From positions 794,281 to 858,280 of the forward strand of contig VWZF01005254.1 of the NCBI GenBank assembly GCA_013396755.1: a stretch of DNA of 64,000 bases, written 5' to 3'. The stretch is from Sclerurus mexicanus. Taxonomy: Eukaryota > Chordata > Aves > Passeriformes > Furnariidae. How positions within the stretch are numbered: the first letter of the stretch is position 1; every line of letters begins with the position of its first letter. The position numbers and the translations under genes are program-made. The notes beneath the pieces were generated by a model that saw nothing but the letters and a program-made list of their open reading frames with translations, had not been told where the DNA came from and did no database searches. Shown piece after piece: positions 61,301 to 64,000 of the stretch.

Positions 61301-62957
61301 CAGTTAATATTTGCAGAAGAGGTGACCAGTGTTCTCTTTGTTGGAGACAAAAAGATTGTTTTTCTTCACCTGTAATTTTCAGAGCAAGCTGGTTTTTTCC
61401 CCTCCCATGCTACTAATTACTTAGTAGCTAGGTTGTGCTGCCAGTTTCATTTGGCACCAACCTTATTTTAAAGTGATAGTGTATTTAGAATTTTGACACG
61501 CTGTCTACCTTTTTCTATTTTCTGTATAATGTTGCATCTTCTCTTTTGACAGAATATAAACTCAGTGTTTCACCTGAAATGGACATCATGGAATATTGCA
61601 GAAAGGAATGGAGAGGAAATACACCAGTAGCAAAAACAATGAGAAAGGTAGCTGTTCTATTTTTGTGGAATTTCGTTAGGCTTTTTGTTATTTATATGTT
61701 TGCTTGGTGATTTTCTCTGGGGTTAATCTTTAAGACGGGAAATGCAGTAGCAATGTTTTATATTGTCAGGTCTTAAAAGTGACTGACAACTGAAAGATGC
61801 TTTTTTTATTCATTTCAAGTGTGTTTTTAGTAAGGCTACTTGCTGATAGTGTAGGGTTTTCATTAATACTGTTCTTCATTACTTTTTTCTTTACTTGTTT
61901 TGAATTGAAATTTTAAATTTTGTTTATGGCCATAAAATGCTCATTTTGTGGACTGTTGAAATGCAGAGCAAATAACTAAAGTTTGTGAATTGTATGATTT
62001 TTAAGATGAGAAGATTTAATGAATAAGCTTGTGTTTTCTTAAATTTTTCCTTTTTTTTTTTTTTTACTTTTTGAACTAGTTTTCTCCTATTAATCTTGAG
62101 CTAGAATGGTAGAAAATAAAGCGAAGTTGTTTTGTTGTTGTTTGAAAATTTAGTGATCTGTATGAGTTAAAAATACTTTACATAAATTAAAAAATGCCAC
62201 CTTTCAGAGATTACTGAGAAATATAGGCACACAGGGCATTGGCTCTTGCTAGGTTAGCTGAGGAGACATGCTGAGCTTTGGAAGTTGCGTTTCAACATTG
62301 TGGCTTCTGCTAAAATTGTGTCTGTGGGAACAGCAGGGAGGGAACAAATGTGCTGAGGCAAGTGTCAAGACATTTCAGTGTAAACACAAATTTCCCCTGA
62401 GGCAGAAACAAACTACGTGTGACATGTATTGGGTAAGTAGCATTAACTATTCCCGAAACTTCTTGTAAGTACGATATGTAATTTTTTTGGAAACCTAAGT
62501 GAGTTAGCTACCCATATTTCAATGGTGTTCACGTTCTGTCATCAAACAAGCACCTCAACCAATTAACTACTTACATTTCCTCAGTTTCTTTTTGTTTTTC
62601 AGCAGAATTTAGGAAGTTCGTTTTTTTCAAAGCATAATTTGTGACATAAAGGCATTTGAACTTCCAAAATGGGTAGTGGGTCAAGCTTTTTTTTTTTGAA
62701 AATAGCATTAGTTATTTGGATGCTAATATTCCAATATCTTTTATGTTATCAATACGTGACCTTAAAATGTTTTATTAATGCTTTCACATTATTTGGATTT
62801 TGTGTTTTTCTAGGGATATGAAGCAGTTGCTCAGAAGTTTGCATGTATAAGGAGAATACGAGGTGATAACTATTGTGCTTTCAGAGCAACTCTTTTTCAG
62901 GCATTAAGCCAAGCTACCCAGTTACCAAGCTGGCTGCAGAGTGAGGATTTTACTATG
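57975..62957 (+). CDS. OTULIN: OTULIN (FAM105B), linear-ubiquitin deubiquitinase, 5' part; continues past the window
   Basis: OTULIN cleaves Met1-linked ubiquitin chains and restrains LUBAC and NF-kB signalling in the cytosol. Exons at 57975-58300, 60699-60772, 61553-61647 and 62814-62957 splice in frame. Counting from the Met at 57,993, the PIM that docks on the HOIP PUB domain (EEDMYR) has its Tyr near residue 108. The Trp of EWRG (human W96) is near residue 147, and the nucleophile Cys of GDNYC (codon 62,874-62,876) is near residue 180. Human positions are about 51 lower, so the bird N-terminus appears longer. The remaining OTU domain, catalytic His/Asn and C-terminal PDZ ligand lie beyond 64,000. 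The true start could be in the CpG island instead. Confidence 0.95.
58301..60698. other. OTULIN intron, nothing recognised
   Basis: 2.4-kb intron. It contains a G/T-rich tract at about 58,868-58,940, chance ORFs and no extra exon that I can support. Confidence 0.65.
60699..60772 (+). CDS. OTULIN: OTULIN exon with PIM (HOIP-binding motif)
   Basis: Acceptor TTTTATTGCAG, donor CAGGTACAA. It encodes EEDMYRDAEEIEREKILL and RETNSS. DMYR is the PUB-interacting motif that binds the HOIP PUB domain. In the human protein, phosphorylation of this Tyr (Tyr56) blocks binding, and the residue is kept here. Reading past the donor reaches a stop at 60,823. Confidence 0.96.
60987..61040 (+). CDS. OTULIN: candidate OTULIN cassette exon, 54 nt, in frame
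   Basis: Lies between TTTGTGTAG and a consensus donor CAA|GTAAGTG. It is 54 bases long, phase 1 at both ends, and open in the required frame (VTLQANVNPLERVTAYIT). Inclusion would add 18 residues between the PIM and the OTU domain, and skipping gives a sequence that aligns well with the known protein (SSEYKLSVSPEMD). I know of no such exon in human OTULIN. It is predicted from splice sites only. Confidence 0.4.
61553..61647 (+). CDS. OTULIN: OTULIN exon, start of OTU domain
   Basis: Acceptor CTCTTTTGACAG, donor AAGGTAGCT. It encodes YKLSVSPEMDIMEYCRKEWR and GNTPVAKTMRK. The Trp of EWRG corresponds to human Trp96, the residue changed in the mouse gumby (W96R) allele. It enters in phase 1 and leaves in phase 0. 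Confidence 0.96.
61648..62813. other. OTULIN intron, nothing recognised
   Basis: Contains a 16-base poly-T tract near 62,050 and chance ORFs. No exon or CR1 copy recognised. Confidence 0.7.
62814..62957 (+). CDS. OTULIN: OTULIN catalytic-cysteine exon
   Basis: Acceptor TTTTTCTAG, donor ATGGTATGT, 48 codons in phase 0. It encodes GYEAVAQKFACIRRI, RGDNYCAFRATLFQALSQA and LPSWLQSEDFTM. The Asp and Cys of GDNYC correspond to human Asp126 and Cys129. The residue two after Cys is Phe where I recall Leu in the human protein. Confidence 0.97.
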
Positions 62958-64000
62958 GTATGTCTCAAACTCTGATCTTCTGAGAGTAGGGAAATATTGA
63001 TTCTAACCTATTTGATAATTTTACGAGCTCATTTCTGTTATGCTATATATGCTCACTTTTCAATATCCCTTGAACTGAGAAGATGTAGTGTTCAATATTG
63101 TGATTCTTTCAACTTGGAATTGAGTCCAGATGCCCTTAGTTTCCAGTTTACAATGTATAGAAATGTTGCTGTAGTGCTGACTGTAATGTAACTTGTCTGT
63201 CTCGGTCTTGCCCTCTTGGTTTCTTCTCACTGCATGTAATATGGCAGTAAGAAGTTTTCCAAAGACCCACTTCAGAAGTGTAAGGTTTCAATTGTCAGGA
63301 TGCTGTTGGGGATGTAAATGTTGAATGTTTAATGCAGACTCTGTGTGTAGTAGTCCAGGTAGAATCACACTGCTCCCACTGTCTTTCTGTATAACTTTAG
63401 AGGCCATCTTAAAATTTCTCATTGTGGTCACTATCATTATTAATTGAACATCTGCTAATACATGTTTGTAATTGTTGATAAAAGTAGTTCTATGATTGTT
63501 TTACTGCAGCAGTAAGTACATTGCAAAATGGTTTCCTTTTTATAATAAATACATTCTCTCAGCTCTCAACCATCTCGACATTATCAGACTAAAGAACATA
63601 GTTTCCCAGTGCTCCTTTAAAGAGCATTCAAACTTTTTTTAAATGGTGTACTTTGCAGTTTTTAATGATGTTCGTCTTTTTTCTTCCTACTGATTCATAG
63701 AGGAAAATGTGTCATATGATAATTAACATTTTTTAAAAAATGTATGCAATTACCAAATAAAGTGACTGAAATGATAAATTGTGCATCAAAGCAGAAGGCA
63801 TGTAGGAGAAATGTGTGTATGACAAGTACAATACTGTGGGTGTGTAGCTGGCAGTACAAATTGAACAGTTTTTTCACTGTTTTGTTGTTTTTAATTTAAA
63901 ATGGTGTTTACATGCGCATTTCTAGTTGTAGAAGTTATTGGCATATAATTTTTGATTATTTAGTTCTATGAGTCTGGTTAGCATAGGATGCCAGGCTGAA
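62958..64000. other. OTULIN intron, running off the window
   Basis: No next exon was found. The expected one would begin with an LPEKL-like motif, so the gene continues to the right. Confidence 0.8.

Overview
This is a stretch of a bird nuclear genome. It contains several CR1 LINE fragments in both orientations (with the octamer-like ATTCTGTG/CATAGAATCA 3' ends), short introns, and the neighbouring paralogues OTULINL (FAM105A) and OTULIN (FAM105B), both on the + strand. No prokaryotic genes, CRISPR arrays, rRNA or tRNA genes were seen. Only a few percent of the window is coding.

Layout. Positions 1-17,600 are intergenic with no recognisable exon. Within this, 397-2,705 carries a false duplication around a 22-base N gap, and 15,250-15,720 is a CR1 fragment. 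A small CpG-rich block at 17,701-17,890 sits among CR1 pieces and three single-N joins, where the assembly is again scrambled. It is the best candidate for the OTULINL promoter, but no start-codon exon can be placed. OTULINL then runs from exon 2 (29,549) to its stop codon (37,249) in seven exons, one of 32 nt. Together they encode 337 residues, with about 20 N-terminal residues missing. Its 3' UTR probably ends near one of the AATAAA signals at 38,420, 39,081 or 39,270.

The 39.3-56.1 kb interval is intergenic. It holds a CR1 tail, a decayed LTR-like avian repeat (41.9-42.4 kb) and strongly strand-asymmetric G/T- or A/C-rich tracts. A strong CpG island (about 56,131-56,660) marks the probable OTULIN promoter, with a CR1 copy directly after it. 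OTULIN exons follow at 57,975-58,300, 60,699-60,772, 61,553-61,647 and 62,814-62,957, and the gene continues past the right edge. A perfectly in-frame 54-nt candidate cassette exon lies at 60,987-61,040.

Function. OTULIN is the Met1-linked (linear) ubiquitin deubiquitinase that counteracts LUBAC. The part seen here keeps the HOIP-binding PIM (DMYR), the Trp of EWRG and the catalytic Asp and Cys of GDNYC. OTULINL is the ER-associated pseudo-deubiquitinase paralogue. Here its catalytic Cys position is Ser, and the C-terminal His/Asn pair is also changed. Matching intron phases support a tandem-duplication origin. I found no undescribed gene system. The most useful new points are the possible OTULIN cassette exon, a long bird N-terminal exon in OTULIN, the triple loss of catalytic residues in OTULINL, and two assembly errors with the same unusual topology.
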